Origin: Flavobacteria bacterium RIFCSPLOWO2_12_FULL_35_11
GTDB taxonomy: Bacteria; Bacteroidota; Bacteroidia; Flavobacteriales; Flavobacteriaceae
Assembly (NCBI GenBank): GCA_001800975.1
Contig: MGWK01000007.1
Coordinates: 124,001-188,000 of the forward strand
Length of the DNA stretch: 64,000 nt
Direction: 5' to 3'
Shown here: piece by piece, positions 1 through 8,407 of the stretch
How positions within the stretch are numbered: the stretch's first letter is position 1
How the letters are laid out: every line of letters starts with the position of its first letter
Position numbers and translations under genes: made by a program
The notes under the pieces: model-generated
What the model saw: only the letters and a program-made list of their open reading frames with translations
The model's database searches: none
What the model was told of the DNA's origin: nothing

Positions 1-1306
1 CCAAAATATATTTATTGACGCCAACTATAATATCTCTTGTGCTGTCAATTCTGGCTTGCTTTTTTGCGGAAGCTTCTTCAATGCGCAATTTCGGAATGCC
101 TTGCTCAATGGCTTTGGTCATTCCGCCGAGTGCTGAGACTTCCTGCAACAATTCCCAGGCGGTGTTTACCATTTCTTCGGTTCGTTTTTCAACAAAATCT
201 GAACCAGCCCAAGGATCGACGGTTTTGGTAATTTTTGTTTCTTCCTGTATATAAATTTGGGTGTTACGTGCAATTCTGGCAGAAAAATCGGTTGGCAACG
301 CAATGGCTTCATCGAGCGCATTGGTATGCAAACTTTGTGTGCCGCCAAACGCTGCTGCCATAGCTTCAATGGCGGTTCGTGCCACATTGTTAAATGGATC
401 CTGTTCTGTTAAACTCCAGCCGCTTGTTTGGCAATGTGTTCTCAACACCAACGATTTTGGATTTTTTGGATTGAATTGTTTTACCATTTTCGCCCACAAC
501 ATACGAGCAGCCCTCATTTTTGCAATTTCACCGAAATGATCCATACCAATAGCCCAGAAAAAGGACAAACGTGGCGCAAAAGTATCAATGTCCATTCCTG
601 CTGCAATGCCGGTTTTGATGTATTCCAATCCGTCTGCCAAGGTGTAGGCCAATTCAATTTCGGGTGTGGCACCGGCTTCTTGCATATGATACCCAGAAAT
701 AGAAATTGAATTGAATTTTGGCATATTTTTGCTGGCATATTCAAATATGTCAGCGATAATTTTCATGGATGGCGTTGGTGGATAAATATAGGTATTGCGC
801 ACCATAAATTCTTTCAAAATATCGTTTTGAATGGTGCCTTCCAATAATTTTTCAGCAACGCCTTGCTCTTTTGCAGCCACAATATAAAAGGCCAAAATGG
901 GTAAAACGGCGCCGTTCATGGTCATAGAAACCGACATTTGGTCTAGCGGGATTTGGTCGAAAAGCATTTTCATGTCTTCAACCGAATCAATCGCTACGCC
1001 AGCTTTGCCAACATCGCCTTGCACACGTTCGTGATCCGAATCATAACCGCGGTGCGTTGCCAAATCAAAAGCAACGGACAAACCTTTTTGGCCTGCCGCC
1101 AAGTTTCTGCGGTAAAATGCATTGCTTTCTTCGGCAGTTGAAAATCCGGCATATTGACGAATGGTCCAAGGTTGACGAACAAACATGGTAGAATATGGCC
1201 CTCTTAAATAAGGCTCAATTCCCGCCACATAATTTTCGTGTTCAAAATTGGGTTCTTTCTCAGTTAGACTAACTATTTTTAGTTGTGAAAAATCTTTACG
1301 CTTCAT
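1..1306 (-). CDS. mutB: methylmalonyl-CoA mutase large (catalytic) subunit, C-terminus cut by window edge
   Basis: Catalytic subunit of the B12-dependent isomerisation of succinyl-CoA and methylmalonyl-CoA (propionate metabolism, cytosol). The translation starts [10 protein letters not shown] and runs without a stop to position 2, about 435 residues; the rest, including the C-terminal B12-binding domain, lies outside the window. Recognisable family segments are [28 protein letters not shown] (broken here as [13 protein letters not shown] and [13 protein letters not shown]), the substrate-binding [23 protein letters not shown] and a long TIM-barrel stretch ending near DPWAGS. The ATG at 1304-1306 overlaps the end of the small-subunit gene by 11 bp, so the two are translationally coupled in one operon. 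Family assignment is secure; only the missing end is unknown. Confidence 0.95.
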   Translation of the reverse strand, partial: MKRKDFSQLKIVSLTEKEPNFEHENYVAGIEPYLRGPYSTMFVRQPWTIRQYAGFSTAEESNAFYRRNLAAGQKGLSVAFDLATHRGYDSDHERVQGDVGKAGVAIDSVEDMKMLFDQIPLDQMSVSMTMNGAVLPILAFYIVAAKEQGVAEKLLEGTIQNDILKEFMVRNTYIYPPTPSMKIIADIFEYASKNMPKFNSISISGYHMQEAGATPEIELAYTLADGLEYIKTGIAAGMDIDTFAPRLSFFWAIGMDHFGEIAKMRAARMLWAKMVKQFNPKNPKSLVLRTHCQTSGWSLTEQDPFNNVARTAIEAMAAAFGGTQSLHTNALDEAIALPTDFSARIARNTQIYIQEETKITKTVDPWAGSDFVEKRTEEMVNTAWELLQEVSALGGMTKAIEQGIPKLRIEEASAKKQARIDSTRDIIVGVNKYIL

Positions 1307-2651
1307 CTTTCAGTCTTTTTTGTTCTAATTTTTCTGACAATCTAACAGGGATTATAGGAATTATCAGGGTTTTTTGTGGATTTCTGGCAACAAATGGATT
1401 CACCTGTAAATCGTGTTTCATGCGGTCTTGTGCATTCGGATATTTATTGGTTCCCAGTAAAACCAATTCGCCTGCATCAAATTGCGCTTGTTCTTTTTGT
1501 GCGTTTTCTTTTATTTTTCGCTGAATAATGCCTTCTTTTAATTGAGTTAAAAATCCGCCTCCTTTTTCAATTTCTTTAAAAATGTCCAACGCTTTTTCAG
1601 CAATTTGCTTGGTAATGGATTCAATATAATACGAATTTGTGGCAATTTGCTGTCCGTGTTCAAAATAGCATTCTTCCTTTAAAATAAGCAATTGGTTACG
1701 GGCAATGCGGTCGCCAAAATCATTGGAATCGTGAAATAGTGCATCATAAGCACAATTTGAAATGGTGTTTGCGCCGCTTAAAATGGCACTCATGCTTTCG
1801 GTGGTGGTGCGCAATAAATTCACGTTATAATCGTAAATGGTTTTGTTGCGCGAACTTGGTTCAGCAAAAACTGTGGCATTTGCATTGGTTTCATATTGGC
1901 TGAGCATTAAATTGTAAACGTATTTAAAAGCCCTTATTTTTGAAATTTCGAAGAAATAATTATTGCCGACAGCAAAATTAAATTGAATTTTTTGGGCGAT
2001 TTCTGCGCCAAACCTGGTTAAATATTCGTTGGCAATGGCCAAAGCATAAGCAACTTGCTGCACTGCATTTGCGCCGGCATTTTGGTAAATGTCGGCATTG
2101 ACGCCCAAAATAAATGCAGCCTTATTTTTAGAAATAAGGTTTTCCAAAGTTTTAAAATCGTCATTCAGGGATTTGTGCCAATTTCCGGTTCTTGCCAGCT
2201 TGCCAACAATATCAATATTGTAAAAAACCGTTTCATTTTTAAGCAACTCGGCAAGTTCATTAATAAATACTTCGGATAAAAACTCAAAATGAAAATGAAA
2301 TTCAATTTTTTTCGCTAATAGGTTTCTAAATAACAATTCGGCATTGAACGGTTTTTTCGCAATAAATTTTAACGAATTGGCCCCTTTGTTGGTGGCATCA
2401 ACCGCTTTGGCATTTGCATCACTTTCATCGGAGATAATTATTTTCTGGCAGATTTTAAAATCTTCTTCTGTGAGTGGAATTTTTAGTTTTTCGAATTCGT
2501 CTGCGTGGTAAAAAGGCTTTATGGTAATGCCTTCATTTGTTTTGGTGAGAAGGGTTTCGTTGTAATCGGCTCCTTTTAAATCGGCCTGAATTTTTTGCTT
2601 CCAGGCAGCAGCCGAAACAGGCTGAAATTCATCAGTAATAAAATTACTCAT
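1296..2651 (-). CDS. mutA: methylmalonyl-CoA mutase small (beta) subunit
   Basis: Non-catalytic partner of the heterodimeric methylmalonyl-CoA mutase. The 451-residue protein starts [27 protein letters not shown], where the N-terminal segment that wraps around the large subunit is recognisable, and continues as a degenerate TIM-barrel homologous to the large subunit. It is shorter than the roughly 600-residue actinobacterial and proteobacterial small subunits and lacks a C-terminal B12 domain, which is normal for Flavobacteriia as I know them. It is followed with an 11-bp overlap by the large-subunit gene. The order small-then-large on the minus strand indicates a single transcript. Confidence 0.93.
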   Translation of the reverse strand: MSNFITDEFQPVSAAAWKQKIQADLKGADYNETLLTKTNEGITIKPFYHADEFEKLKIPLTEEDFKICQKIIISDESDANAKAVDATNKGANSLKFIAKKPFNAELLFRNLLAKKIEFHFHFEFLSEVFINELAELLKNETVFYNIDIVGKLARTGNWHKSLNDDFKTLENLISKNKAAFILGVNADIYQNAGANAVQQVAYALAIANEYLTRFGAEIAQKIQFNFAVGNNYFFEISKIRAFKYVYNLMLSQYETNANATVFAEPSSRNKTIYDYNVNLLRTTTESMSAILSGANTISNCAYDALFHDSNDFGDRIARNQLLILKEECYFEHGQQIATNSYYIESITKQIAEKALDIFKEIEKGGGFLTQLKEGIIQRKIKENAQKEQAQFDAGELVLLGTNKYPNAQDRMKHDLQVNPFVARNPQKTLIIPIIPVRLSEKLEQKRLKDEA

Positions 2652-2733
2652 AGTAAAGAATTTTAAACAAATTTCGGAAATAATTGTCAGAAGTCTGCCA
2701 TAAACCCTTATTAATTTGTTAAAATATATTTAG

Positions 2734-3054
2734 CTATTCTTCAGGAATCGTGTCGTATTCAATGATATAAATTTCCTCATTTTCTTTCTTCATTTTATAT
2801 TGTTCCCTTGCAAATTTTTCCAATTCTTCGCGGTCATTGTGTTTATTGATAAAATCTCTGTCCTGATTTATTTCCGACTTATAATAATCTTTTTCACTTT
2901 TAAGCTTGTCAATTTCCTTGTCAAATTCCCGATGGTTTACCCAGGAATTTTCATCAAAAAAAAGCATCCAAACAACAAATATTGCAAGAATCATTACGTA
3001 ACGGTTCGTAATAAATCTTACAGTGGGTTTGTCTTTAAGTTGCTTAAGAGTCAT
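2734..3054 (-). CDS. septum formation initiator family protein (DivIC/FtsB-like)
   Basis: Small bitopic cell-division protein of the FtsB/DivIC family, 106 residues. One membrane segment lies at about residues 18-34 (YVMILAIFVVWMLFF), followed by a coiled coil at about 45-90 rich in Lys/Glu, ending in the family-typical region REELEKFAREQYKMKKENEEIYII. The protein should sit in the inner membrane with the coiled coil in the periplasm and join the divisome. It begins 3 bp after the uridine kinase stop codon, so the two genes are cotranscribed, an arrangement common in Flavobacteriia. No catalytic motif is expected or seen. Confidence 0.88.
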   Translation of the reverse strand: MTLKQLKDKPTVRFITNRYVMILAIFVVWMLFFDENSWVNHREFDKEIDKLKSEKDYYKSEINQDRDFINKHNDREELEKFAREQYKMKKENEEIYIIEYDTIPEE

Positions 3055-3057
3055 GAA

Positions 3058-3663
3058 CTAAAGTTTGTGGCTTATTACTGTTCTAACGATATCAATGGCT
3101 ACCGTATTGTACCGGTCATTTGGAATAATAATATCGGCGTAATTTTTAGTGGGTTCAATAAATTGCTGATGCATTGGTTTTAGGGTGTTTTGATAACGAT
3201 CCAGCACTTCCGTAATATTTCGGCCACGCTCTTCAATATCGCGTTTTACACGACGTATCAGGCGCTCATCCGTATCTGCGTGCACAAATATTTTGATATC
3301 AAATAAATCGCGCAATTCTTTGTTGTTAAAAATTAGGATTCCTTCAACAATAATCACTTTTCTTGGATGGGTAATTAAGGTGTCGGCGGTGCGATTATGG
3401 GTCACAAATGAATATACGGGCTGTTCAATAATTTCGCCATTTTTTAATCGCTTTAAATGGTCGACCAAAAGATCAAAATCAATGGCTTTCGGATGGTCAA
3501 AATTAATTTTTGTGCGCTCTTCATAAGACAAGTCGGTGGTCACATTGTAATAGGAATCTTGCGAAATTACGCAAACTTCATCCGTAGGCAATTCATGTAT
3601 AATTTGATTCACAACGGTCGTTTTTCCGCTTCCTGTCCCTCCGGCAATTCCAATTATTAGCAT
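3058..3663 (-). CDS. udk: uridine kinase
   Basis: Phosphorylates uridine or cytidine to the monophosphate in the pyrimidine salvage pathway. The 201-residue length is typical. A P-loop GGTGSGKTT is at residues 8-16, the substrate region SQDSYY at about 34-39, NFDHPKAID follows, and the lid segment RRVKRDIEERGR at about 136-147 matches family members. The ATG is 3661-3663; a Bacteroidota -7 box TAAATTTG lies about 30 bp upstream. It heads a two-gene unit with the DivIC-like gene. It lies apart from other nucleotide genes. Confidence 0.95.
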   Translation of the reverse strand: MLIIGIAGGTGSGKTTVVNQIIHELPTDEVCVISQDSYYNVTTDLSYEERTKINFDHPKAIDFDLLVDHLKRLKNGEIIEQPVYSFVTHNRTADTLITHPRKVIIVEGILIFNNKELRDLFDIKIFVHADTDERLIRRVKRDIEERGRNITEVLDRYQNTLKPMHQQFIEPTKNYADIIIPNDRYNTVAIDIVRTVISHKL

Positions 3664-3810
3664 CTAAATCATTAATTTTAAATTCGTTCAAATTTAATCA
3701 ATATAAAATAGCAAAAAACAGATTTAAATAATATTTTGAATGCTGTTTTAAATTTATTAGCGCGGCCTGTTTAATTTTCAATATTTTGGGCCTGCCCGCC
3801 TTTTTGGAGG

Positions 3811-3906
3811 GCGTTCCCGCTGAAAAAGCGGTCGGGCTTTCCGTTGCAAGTCCTCGTAACGCAAAAAAAAGCGTTCCTGTGGGCTTTCCACTTCAATCCC
3901 TTACGC
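3811..3906. repeat. dispersed non-coding repeat, copy 1 of 3
   Basis: About 96 bp running from GCGTTCCCGCTGAAAAAGCG through GTCGGGCTTTCCGTTGCAAG to CTTCAATCCCTTACGC. The ends GCGTT and TTACGC form short inverted repeats and the inside contains a small GC hairpin (CCCGCTGAAAAAGCGG). Related copies are at 32618-32708 (opposite orientation) and 43439-43524. It sits downstream of the minus-strand tRNA-Thr genes and upstream of udk, with no protein in it. Similar sequences are familiar to me from other Flavobacteriia intergenic regions. Confidence 0.75.
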
Positions 3907-4022
3907 GGTTTTGAATTAATATTCACATTTCCCCGCTAGCGCGAGCTTTTAGCTCGTGACTACACGAATAAAAGGTTAACAAAAGCAAGAGTGTGACGCT
4001 TGCGCCAACAGAGTCTGTCAGT

Positions 4023-4155
4023 CTGCGCTCGGGATAAACTTCTCGCCCAGAAACTTTTTCAATACTTGGAGCCGACAGAGGGGCTTCCCTCGACTGCGCT
4101 CGGGATAAACTTCTCGCCAGAAACTTTTTCAATACTTTGAGCCGACAGAGGGGCT
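4023..4155. repeat. tandem duplication containing a tRNA-Thr 3' stub
   Basis: Two near-identical blocks, 4023-4085 and 4094-4155, differ by one indel and one substitution. Each contains CTGCGCTCGGGATAAACTTC, then AGAAACTTTTTCAATACTT, then the last 15 nt of tRNA-Thr. Block 2 runs into the intact tRNA gene; block 1 ends in the stub followed by TTCCCTCGACTGCGCTCGGG, a palindrome-like repeat that recurs at 4343. The open reading frame across this region is an accident of the repeats. Confidence 0.8.
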
Positions 4156-4212
4156 CGAACCCACGACCTGCTGATTACGATTCAGCTGCTCTACCAACTG
4201 AGCTATGTCGGC
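4140..4212 (-). tRNA. tRNA-Thr (anticodon CGT)
   Basis: The 73-nt cloverleaf read on the minus strand has acceptor GCCGACA/TGTCGGC, D stem GCTC/GAGC, anticodon stem GCTGA/TCAGC with loop ATCGTAA (anticodon CGT), and T loop TTCGAGC. The discriminator is U and CCA is not encoded. One U-U mismatch lies in the T stem, as in the second tRNA-Thr nearby. Confidence 0.95.
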
Positions 4213-4291
4213 ATTTGTTGTGCCAATGCATTTGGCGCTGTTAAAAAAATATTAGGATTAAATTTACGGAATAATTTCAAGATTTTGAAAT

Positions 4292-4319
4292 AAAAAAAAT
4301 CTCTTCGTTTTGAAGAGGC
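4292..4319 (-). terminator. duplicated terminator-like hairpin
   Basis: On the minus strand the stem CTCTTC/GAAGAG with loop AAAAC is followed by an A/T run rich in T. It is an almost exact copy of the terminator at 4402-4429, 110 bp away, and is likewise preceded by a stub of the tRNA-Thr 3' end (GGAGCCG). Confidence 0.6.
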
Positions 4320-4401
4320 TTCTTGGAGCCGCCAGCCGGACTTCCCTCGACTGCACTCGGGACAGGCTTCTCGTCCCTTTTTACAATTTAAAATTAATTC
4401 A

Positions 4402-4429
4402 AAAAAAAACCTCTTCGTTTTGAAGAGGC
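4402..4429 (-). terminator. rho-independent terminator of tRNA-Thr(TGT)
   Basis: On the minus strand CCTCTTC-AAAAC-GAAGAGG is followed by nine T residues, beginning 8 nt after the tRNA 3' end at 4437. Confidence 0.8.
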
Positions 4430-4436
4430 TTCTTGG

Positions 4437-4510
4437 AGCCGATAGAGGGACTCGAACCCACGACCTGCTGATTACAAATCAGCTGCTCTAGCCAGCTGAG
4501 CTACATCGGC
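4437..4510 (-). tRNA. tRNA-Thr (anticodon TGT)
   Basis: The 74-nt cloverleaf has acceptor GCCGATG/TATCGGC, D stem GCTC/GAGC, anticodon stem GCTGA/TCAGC with loop TTTGTAA (anticodon TGT), and T loop TTCGAGT. The discriminator is U and no CCA is encoded. It probably precedes tRNA-Thr(CGT) on the minus strand but has its own terminator. Confidence 0.95.
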
Positions 4511-4708
4511 TTTTAATGTGTGCAAATTAAATTACTTTAAAAGTAATAAGCAACTATTTCAACACTTTTTTTTAAATAATTTTCATTTGATTGGCATTAA
4601 GGAAATTGAATAATTAAACGCAAATTTTTTGGACAATATAGTACTGTAAAGTTGTTTGAAGATAATTGTCAACTTTTTGAATGGGCTAAAAAGAGATCAC
4701 TTTTTTAA

Positions 4709-5179
4709 TTATTTATCAAGTAATTTTTGAATTTCATCTGTTCCCGGTAATTTTTTTTGTGCTGTTTTCTTCATTACATTTTCAACAACTTTAAAAATTT
4801 GTTGTTTAAGGTCTTTATATTTTTTTATGTAGGTATTTATTTCTACTTCTAATTTTTTATGATTTTCAATATAGTTTATATTTCCGGTAACGCTTTCGGT
4901 TGTGATCAATTCAGAAAGAATTTTCTCTTGTTCCCTAATGAGGTCTTGAAGTTCGGTTCCTAAATTTTTTTGAAGCGATATTTGTTTCACATTTTCTTCG
5001 ATTTTTTTATGCAAACCCGCTGCCAAAAAATCAATATAATTTGCGCTGAGCAAATGTTCCAAAAAGCGGATTTCATCTTTAATCAAATTTATTTCAGAAA
5101 CCCATACTTTAGAATCATTGTGCAATTCTTCTGTGTTTTTTTCCCTGCCAAACCAATCTTTTTTCATTTTAGTTTTCAT
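4709..5179 (-). CDS. hypothetical coiled-coil protein, paralogue of the 5284-5697 product
   Basis: I do not recognise a named family. The 156-residue protein is soluble, charged and mostly helical, with long predicted coiled coils (about 20-75 and 85-140) and no signal peptide. It shares a pattern with its neighbour at 5284-5697: TEELHNDSKVWVSEINLIKDEIRFLEHLL against MEELLYNISLWSAEFDFIHSELAFIKRLI, so the two arose by duplication. Each has its own Fnr-type promoter (here 5208-5250), which places it in the island regulon. The start ATG at 5179 is about 24 nt after the predicted transcription start. Function unknown; a small scaffold or stress-associated protein is possible. Confidence 0.75.
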   Translation of the reverse strand: MKTKMKKDWFGREKNTEELHNDSKVWVSEINLIKDEIRFLEHLLSANYIDFLAAGLHKKIEENVKQISLQKNLGTELQDLIREQEKILSELITTESVTGNINYIENHKKLEVEINTYIKKYKDLKQQIFKVVENVMKKTAQKKLPGTDEIQKLLDK

Positions 5180-5207
5180 CTTAAATCGAATTAGTTATTT
5201 TATCACA

Positions 5208-5250
5208 TAAAGTTAATTGCTTAAACTGAGGATTAATTTGATATTCATCA
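5208..5250 (-). promoter_or_regulatory. Fnr-type composite promoter P1
   Basis: On the minus strand the palindrome TGATGAATATCA (5239-5250) is followed after exactly 23 bp by the -7 element TAACTTTA (5208-5215). The target is the coiled-coil gene 4709-5179. Confidence 0.85.
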
Positions 5251-5283
5251 GTTTGCAAATTTTTTAAGATTTTATGGAAAAGA

Positions 5284-5697
5284 TTAATTAATGAGGCCAT
5301 TCACATATTCATATATTTGAATCTTTAAATTTTTGTAGTGTATCAAATACATGAAAACTTCTTCTGCTAATTTTTCATATTCCAAAAGGTAAAAATGGCC
5401 GCTTTCCAATACATTGATTTCTGGTGTTTCACTTAATTTAAGGTGATAACTGTTAATTTTTTTAGTGATATTGTTTTTTTCTTTTTCAAAATTGTCAAGT
5501 TCTAATGTAAATAATTGTAGGCGTTCGTACAAATTTGGAATTGTGGCAGTGAACGGATAGGCTTTAATGAGCCTTTTAATAAAGGCCAATTCGCTATGGA
5601 TAAAATCAAACTCTGCGCTCCATAAAGAAATATTGTAAAGCAATTCTTCCATGGTTTTATCTCTCGAAAATGATTTATAAACTGGGCTGGCTTGCAT
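5284..5697 (-). CDS. hypothetical coiled-coil protein, second paralogue
   Basis: This 137-residue protein has the same architecture as the 4709-5179 product: an N-terminal MEELLYNISLWSAEFDFIHSEL segment, then helical coiled coil, and an ending that contains VFMYLIHYKNLKIQIYEYV, matching TYIKKYKDLKQQIFKVVENV in the paralogue. No enzyme motif, membrane segment or signal peptide is visible. It has its own palindrome promoter at 5720-5762. The presence of two separately promoted paralogues at the edge of the island suggests that dosage or heteromer formation matters, but that is inference. Confidence 0.75.
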   Translation of the reverse strand: MQASPVYKSFSRDKTMEELLYNISLWSAEFDFIHSELAFIKRLIKAYPFTATIPNLYERLQLFTLELDNFEKEKNNITKKINSYHLKLSETPEINVLESGHFYLLEYEKLAEEVFMYLIHYKNLKIQIYEYVNGLIN

Positions 5698-5719
5698 CGC
5701 TGTTTTTTTTAATTCATAG

Positions 5720-5762
5720 CTAAGTAATTTATTTTAAGTTTTATAAAAAATGATATATATCA
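5720..5762 (-). promoter_or_regulatory. Fnr-type composite promoter P2
   Basis: A perfect palindrome TGATATATATCA (5751-5762), a 23-bp spacer, and the weakest -7 element of the set, TTACTTAG (5720-5727). The target is 5284-5697; the predicted start near 5715 leaves a leader of about 18 nt. Confidence 0.8.
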
Positions 5763-5908
5763 AATGGAAAATCAATTTTCGTATCGTAGTGGGTACAAAA
5801 ATTGGCGAAATTTCATAGTTTTTACCAATTCGAAAAATTTCTGCCCCTTATTTCATTGAAATTAATTTTTAAAAGCGATGCTTTAGTATCATTGGGCGCA
5901 TTTTAAAT

Positions 5909-5951
5909 TGAGCAATATCATTTTTTAAAACGGCAACTAAGTATAGCTTTA
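5909..5951 (+). promoter_or_regulatory. Fnr-type composite promoter P3
   Basis: On the plus strand TGAGCAATATCA (5909-5920; one mismatch in the first half-site) is followed by 23 bp and the -7 element TAGCTTTA (5944-5951). The predicted start near 5956 is 26 nt before the ATG of the four-gene operon 5982-8401. Confidence 0.82.
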
Positions 5952-5981
5952 TGTTATTATATTATTATAAAATATACGATC

Positions 5982-6596
5982 ATGAAAAAGCTGTTCCTAT
6001 TAATTCTTTGTTTTGGCATTCATTCGACTGCATTTGCGCAAATTTTAAGTGGTATTGATGAGGTTTATCCTTTGCAGGGAGAATTCGCTGCCATTAAAAA
6101 AGGAGATCAGTGGGCTTTTATCACAAAAGACGGAAAAATGGCCATTGATTTTAGAGATGATTTGGTGTTAACCAACAAGGTAAATGCTTCAAAACAAACA
6201 ACTTCATATCCTATTTTTTATGACGGAAGGTGTTTAATCAAAAAATTAATTGCAAATACTTATTACTTCGGTTTCATCAATGAAAAAGGCGTTGAAATAA
6301 TTAAACCTCAGTTTTTAAACGCAACCAATTTTTCAAATGGTTATGCCATTGTTGTTTTGGCGGCAAAAGATTCCATTGGTTTTAACCAAGTGCTAAGAAA
6401 ACCTATTATGTCAAATTATATGGAAGAATATGTCATTGACACCTCAGGAGAGTTGGTAAAATATTTATACAATCCAAGAAAAAACGTGTCGGCTAATAAT
6501 AAAAATGGCATTCCTACCATTGAATCGAAGTTTATAGCACCGAATTTGGTTGCCACAAAAACCAAAACTAAAAAATGGGAGATACATCAATTATAA
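5982..6596 (+). CDS. exported WG-repeat protein
   Basis: A 204-residue protein with a cleavable signal peptide (about residues 1-19, ending STAFAQ). Two WG-type repeats are visible, QWAFITKDGKMAIDF at about 43-57 and YYFGFINEKGVEIIKPQF at about 92-109; these short beta-hairpin repeats (tryptophan or aromatic, then G) are usually surface-exposed and bind ligands or partners, without enzymatic activity. It is the first gene of an operon with DUF2267, hydrolase and phosphoribosyltransferase genes (gaps of 17, 21 and 15 bp). It probably acts in the periplasm or outer envelope. Its precise role is unknown. Confidence 0.75.
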   Translation: MKKLFLLILCFGIHSTAFAQILSGIDEVYPLQGEFAAIKKGDQWAFITKDGKMAIDFRDDLVLTNKVNASKQTTSYPIFYDGRCLIKKLIANTYYFGFINEKGVEIIKPQFLNATNFSNGYAIVVLAAKDSIGFNQVLRKPIMSNYMEEYVIDTSGELVKYLYNPRKNVSANNKNGIPTIESKFIAPNLVATKTKTKKWEIHQL

Positions 6597-6613
6597 CTTA
6601 AAAAATAGAGGTC

Positions 6614-7060
6614 ATGTCACTAAATTTTAATCAATACGCAAGAGAAGGCAATGCATTTTTAAAGGATTATGCAAAAAAATTAAATATGCCCGACGATACC
6701 GACAGGGCGGGAAGAATTTTGTCTTCTATTTTACACGGGTTGCGTGAAGTAATTACCGTGGAAGAATCTTTACAGCTAATTTCCCAGTTCCCCATGTTTT
6801 TAAAAGCAGTGTATGTGAACAGATGGACCACACGCAAAAAGCATAAAGTTAAAAACATGACCGATTTTATTGATTTAATTCGAGAATTGGACGGGGTCAC
6901 TGCCTTACACGATTTCGGATCTGAGGAAATTGCTGAAAATTATATCAATTCAACATTTATGATTTTGCGTAAATACATTTCTTTGGGCGAATTAGAGGAT
7001 ATTAGAACGGTACTTCCTAGAGATCTTAAATCCATTGTATATCAAAATTTGATGTTTTAA
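6614..7060 (+). CDS. DUF2267 domain protein
   Basis: The 148-residue soluble protein consists almost wholly of a DUF2267 domain: the segment DRAGRILSSILHGLREVITVEESLQLISQFPMFLKAVYVNRW (residues about 30-72) matches the family pattern of RAxRxLxAvLhaLRerLxxeEaxxLxAQLPxlLRgxYxxGW. DUF2267 proteins have no established biochemical role but recur in stress gene clusters with Usp and BON genes, as here. It is the second gene of the P3-driven operon. Assignment to the family is good; function is open. Confidence 0.85.
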   Translation: MSLNFNQYAREGNAFLKDYAKKLNMPDDTDRAGRILSSILHGLREVITVEESLQLISQFPMFLKAVYVNRWTTRKKHKVKNMTDFIDLIRELDGVTALHDFGSEEIAENYINSTFMILRKYISLGELEDIRTVLPRDLKSIVYQNLMF

Positions 7061-7081
7061 AAAACGCTAAAAAATAAAGTT

Positions 7082-7732
7082 ATGAAAAGTACTGTTCAAA
7101 CCTATAAAGAAATTGACATTGATATAGGTGAAATATGTTTAAAAGGAAATTTAAGACTAGCCGACCATTCAAAGGGAATCATTTTATTTTCACATGGAAG
7201 CGGCAGCAGCAGACTGAGCATCAGAAATAATTATGTGGCAAGTTTGTTGATTGAAGAGGGTTTTTCAAGCTTGCTTTTTGATTTATTATCGGCCAAAGAA
7301 GACATGGTTTACGAAAATCGGTTTGATATTGAATTGCTTACACAACGGCTGGTGAAAGTCACAAAATGGGTGATGAAATATGAGGAAATAAAAAAATTGC
7401 CTATCGGATATTTTGGTGCCAGCACAGGCGCAGCTTCTGCCTTAAGCGCCGCCGCTGAAATGGGAAAAAGCATAAAAGCGATTGTTTCCAGAGGTGGCCG
7501 CCCAGATTTGGCAATGCCGATTTTAAAAGACATAAAAACACCTACGCTTTTAATCGTTGGCGGAGATGACGAAGTGGTTATTGAATTGAATAAAAAAGCA
7601 AAAGATACCATTGAAGGGGTATGTGAATTAAAAATTGTTGAGGGCGCCACACACTTATTTCCAGAAGCAGGAAAATTGGAAATTGTTGCCAAACTTACGG
7701 CAGATTGGTTTGATAAATATTTAAAAAAATAG
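7082..7732 (+). CDS. alpha/beta hydrolase (dienelactone hydrolase-like)
   Basis: A cytosolic serine hydrolase of 216 residues. The nucleophile elbow is G-A-S-T-G with Ser114, the oxyanion-hole segment HGSGSS is at 38-43, and the likely acid is in GGDDE (Asp162/163) with His191 in GATHLF. This variant, with GASTG and the RGGRPDLA segment, is the type found next to or fused to a phosphoribosyltransferase of the next gene's kind; in Mycobacterium tuberculosis the two domains are fused in Rv0571c, a DosR-regulon protein, as I recall. Here they are separate, 15 bp apart. The substrate is unknown. Confidence 0.85.
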   Translation: MKSTVQTYKEIDIDIGEICLKGNLRLADHSKGIILFSHGSGSSRLSIRNNYVASLLIEEGFSSLLFDLLSAKEDMVYENRFDIELLTQRLVKVTKWVMKYEEIKKLPIGYFGASTGAASALSAAAEMGKSIKAIVSRGGRPDLAMPILKDIKTPTLLIVGGDDEVVIELNKKAKDTIEGVCELKIVEGATHLFPEAGKLEIVAKLTADWFDKYLKK

Positions 7733-7747
7733 CTAAAACAAATTGAG

Positions 7748-8401
7748 ATGTTTACAAATAGGGAAGAAGCAGGCAATTTGGTTGCTGAGAAATTGTTGCA
7801 ATACAAAGCCAATAAAGAGACCGTTATTGTCACAATTCCAAGGGGCGGCGTTGCTACCGGATATGCAATTGCCAAAAAATTAGCGTTGCCGTTGGAAATT
7901 GTCCTCTCCAAAAAGATCGGACATCCGTTTAACAAAGAATATGCAATTGGCGCCGTAACTTTAAAAAACAGTATTTTAAGTGATGCGGCTTTGGAAGTTT
8001 CACAAGTATATATTCATGACGAAACCGAACAAATAAGAAAGTTGTTGAAACAACGCCTTGAATCGTATTATGGAGACAGAAAGCCAATGGATCTTAAAGA
8101 TAAAATAGTTATTTTGGTTGATGATGGAATTGCCACAGGAAATACAATGATTTCCTGCATTCAACTTATTGAAATGCAAAATCCGTTAAAAATTATTGTT
8201 GCTTTGCCGGTTGCACCGCCTTCTGCATTTAAAAAGATAAAGGAAATGGAAGAGGTTGACGAAGCAATTTGCTTGTCAACGCCAGTAAATTTTCAGGCAG
8301 TAGGACAGTTCTATGAAGAATTTAGTCAGATTGATGACAAGGAAGTCATAGAATTACTAAAAAACGCGAACGAAAAGCTTGGTTTGAAAAAAGCAAACTG
8401 A
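7748..8401 (+). CDS. phosphoribosyltransferase family protein
   Basis: A type I phosphoribosyltransferase fold of 217 residues. The PRPP-binding signature VILVDDGIATGNT is at residues 121-133 and the PRGG pyrophosphate loop at 31-34. The flexible part with KKIGHPFNKEYAIGAV is typical of the uncharacterised group that pairs with dienelactone hydrolase-like proteins. The acceptor base and product are not known. It is the last gene of the P3 operon and ends convergently, 6 bp from the stop codon of the ribonucleotide reductase, with no obvious terminator between them. Confidence 0.85.
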   Translation: MFTNREEAGNLVAEKLLQYKANKETVIVTIPRGGVATGYAIAKKLALPLEIVLSKKIGHPFNKEYAIGAVTLKNSILSDAALEVSQVYIHDETEQIRKLLKQRLESYYGDRKPMDLKDKIVILVDDGIATGNTMISCIQLIEMQNPLKIIVALPVAPPSAFKKIKEMEEVDEAICLSTPVNFQAVGQFYEEFSQIDDKEVIELLKNANEKLGLKKAN

Positions 8402-8407
8402 GCTGTT

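Noticed and set aside
3923-4132. 69-codon frame across the tRNA-Thr duplications
   Set aside because: It runs through the tandem repeat and tRNA stub on the minus strand and has no similarity to a protein.
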